From assembly GCF_002019795.1 (NCBI RefSeq), contig NZ_KV917381.1, positions 2,822,068 through 2,886,067 on the forward strand: a DNA stretch of 64,000 bases, given 5' to 3'. A program made the position numbers and the translations under genes. How positions within the stretch are numbered: position 1 is the first letter of the stretch; each line of letters starts with the position of its first letter. The notes under the pieces were generated by a model. The model searched no databases. It had not been told where the DNA came from and was given only the letters and a program-made list of their open reading frames with translations. Shown piece by piece: positions 62,498-64,000 of the stretch. Origin of the DNA: Bacillus alkalicellulosilyticus. GTDB taxonomy: Bacteria; Bacillota; Bacilli; Bacillales; Bacillaceae_F.

Positions 62498-63903
62498 CTT
62501 GTTTCTTCAATATTCCAAAACTGCTTACTAACGATCTCAATTTCCTCTTGTTCAATCGTCCTAAAATCAATGAGTAATTTTTCTCCTTTAATTCTACAGA
62601 TTACAGGTATTTCTTGTTGTCTCAATGTATCAAACAGTTGTTGTGCAGTCATTTTTGGATGGGAGACTGCGAGTAACATCGTTGGAATTTCTACACCTGG
62701 CATCGTACCTCCACCGATTTGCGAAGTTCCCTCCTCAAAGCTAAAAAGGAATGAGCTGTCTTCAAGTGAATTTGAAAAGACCCTAGCCTTATTCTCAACT
62801 TCTACAATAGGCTCAAGGATCGCTTTTACTGTTGGAATGGATTTGATTTGTTCTTCTCCGAATGCATAGGTTTTTAGTGTTGCTTCAAGTGCGGCTAATG
62901 TCATTTTATCGACGCGAAGCACTCTGGCCAATTGATGTTTTTTCAATTTATCAATAAGCACTTTTTTTCCCGCTATAATTCCTGCTTGCGGACCACCTAA
63001 AAGCTTGTCCCCACTAAATGATACGATATCAACACCCTTGTCCAACGTTTCTTTGACCGTTGGCTCTTCACCTATAAGATGATTTCGAAAATCATAAATT
63101 GCTCCACTGCCCAAGTCTTCATATAAAATGATGTCTTCATGTTCTTCTTTTAGTTGCACCAATTCTTCTATTTCAACCGATTTCGTAAACCCGATCGTCT
63201 TGAAATTGCTCGTGTGAACTTTTAAAAACATGGCTGTTTCAGAAGTTATCGCTTGGTGATAATCACGTAAATGGGTTTTATTTGTTGTGCCCACTTCTTT
63301 GAGCACCGCACCGCTTTCTTCCATAATTGAAGACACTCGAAACGACCCACCAATTTCCACTAGTTGACCGCGAGACACGATGACCTCTTTATTTTTAGCG
63401 AAGGTTTTCAAGATAAAATAAACAGCAGCCGCATTGTTATTGACAACCATTGCCGCTTCCGCTCCGGTAATTTCTTTAATCACTTCCTCGATGATATCGT
63501 GTCTTGAACCTCTTTTTCCACTTTCAAGGTTATATTCAAGATTGGAATAGTGTTTTGCTGCTAATTGCACTTGTTGTAACGCATCCTCACTCAGTTTTGC
63601 ACGCCCAAGATTCGTATGTAAAATCGTTCCTGTCCCATTGATGACTGGACGTAACGTATATTTTTTTTGTTGCTCTGATTTACGTTGCAAGTATGCAAAG
63701 ACCTCTGCTACCAAAGTTGACACATCAATAGTTTCGTCTAGTCGTCTGCCTTCTAGAATGTCTGTCCGAATACTTCCAATCTTTTCTTTTGCCCAGTCTG
63801 TTAGCTTATCCTCACTAGTTCCCGTTTCATTGCCTATCTTTTGAAAAGTGGGATGTCGCTGTATTTCATGAATCGGTGGTATAAAACGAAGAGCCGTTTT
63901 CAT
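62488..63903 (-). CDS. selA: L-seryl-tRNA(Sec) selenium transferase
   Basis: A 471-residue PLP enzyme that converts Ser-tRNA(Sec) to selenocysteinyl-tRNA with selenophosphate. The N-terminal LRFIPPIHEIQRHPTF, GTILHTNLGRAKLSEDAL and the PLP-lysine motif SFSGDKLLGGPQAG (about residue 300) are all present, as is the C-terminal QIGGGTMPGVEIPTM. Length fits SelA. The ATG at 63903 has GAGGTGA upstream. selB, selC and selD are not in the window. It gives a reason to expect selenoproteins in this genome. Confidence 0.97.
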   Translation of the reverse strand: MKTALRFIPPIHEIQRHPTFQKIGNETGTSEDKLTDWAKEKIGSIRTDILEGRRLDETIDVSTLVAEVFAYLQRKSEQQKKYTLRPVINGTGTILHTNLGRAKLSEDALQQVQLAAKHYSNLEYNLESGKRGSRHDIIEEVIKEITGAEAAMVVNNNAAAVYFILKTFAKNKEVIVSRGQLVEIGGSFRVSSIMEESGAVLKEVGTTNKTHLRDYHQAITSETAMFLKVHTSNFKTIGFTKSVEIEELVQLKEEHEDIILYEDLGSGAIYDFRNHLIGEEPTVKETLDKGVDIVSFSGDKLLGGPQAGIIAGKKVLIDKLKKHQLARVLRVDKMTLAALEATLKTYAFGEEQIKSIPTVKAILEPIVEVENKARVFSNSLEDSSFLFSFEEGTSQIGGGTMPGVEIPTMLLAVSHPKMTAQQLFDTLRQQEIPVICRIKGEKLLIDFRTIEQEEIEIVSKQFWNIEETRGH

Positions 63904-63972
63904 TCTCGTCACCTCTATTTATTAGTAATCTTACTATAATCGAGGAATGTATCGTTTTCAACAAAGGCCATA

Positions 63973-64000
63973 AAAAAAAAGCACCCATCATAGGTGCTTT
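63973..64000. terminator. Terminator at the window end
   Basis: AAAGCACC-CATCATA-GGTGCTTT is an 8-bp stem with A/T tracts; it may end a gene beyond the window. Confidence 0.7.

Overview
The window is low-GC DNA from a spore-forming, motile Bacillus-type Firmicute, probably an alkaliphilic or soil cellulolytic relative of Bacillus. This rests on gene content: spore proteins (SspN-, SspO-, SspP- and YppG-like), sspO and sspP next to aconitase, HemAT, YkuI/YkuK/YneR/YcgRQ homologues, strong AGGAGG-type ribosome sites and many intrinsic terminators. I see no phage, insertion sequence, rRNA, tRNA or CRISPR array.

Layout. 1-6.4 kb: end of a YVTN propeller gene, a cold-shock protein, an aldo/keto reductase, an anchored esterase, a SIMPL protein and a YneR-type HesB protein. 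6.4-10.4 kb: a YesL-like protein and a sugar ABC importer. 10.6-14.6 kb: QueF, YkuK, a DUF2225 protein and a D-amino-acid PLP enzyme. 14.7-20.3 kb: a signalling block with a cobalamin-binding protein, a PAS-like partner, a CheB-CheR-PAS-histidine kinase fusion and a CheW. 20.4-23.4 kb: an ABC ATPase, a dipeptidase, a small heat-shock protein and YppG. 23.7-25.3 kb: a DUF418 gene followed by a HesB-like gene with an in-frame TGA. 25.4-31.2 kb: HemAT and two secreted cellulases (GH5 and GH6). 32-36.6 kb: an MFS transporter, a degenerate EAL protein (YkuI) and the YcgR/YcgQ pair. 36.7-37.4 kb: a perfectly periodic 13-unit repeat array. 37.5-55.3 kb: flavin reductase, hydrolase, ATPase, two HD-GYP proteins, MetA, an RNase H-like protein, a PHP phosphatase, NadE, a thioesterase, a double AAA ATPase, an EamA exporter, CopC/CopD and a VTT protein. 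55.5-64 kb: VanZ, small spore and basic proteins, DUF421, a second related repeat array, aconitase, SspO/SspP and SelA.

Two results stand out. First, the HesB-like gene at 23716-24057 reads as one protein only if TGA at 23956-23958 is translated. The TGA falls at the conserved cysteine of the family, a good bacterial SECIS-like hairpin follows it, and the selenocysteine synthase gene selA lies in the same window. I read it as a selenoprotein. Second, two tandem arrays (36734-37383 and 58235-58581) have different palindromes but share a 52-bp repeat length and a linker core. Both sit in probably untranscribed spacer. 52 bp is about five helical turns, which suggests a phased DNA-protein array.

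A third layer is a dispersed, MITE-like family of short structured elements with terminal inverted repeats (about GCAATG...CATTGC). They sit between genes, usually flanked by large terminator hairpins with similar loops. Cyclic-di-GMP, chemotaxis/aerotaxis and cellulose-degradation genes together suggest a motile bacterium that finds and digests plant material.
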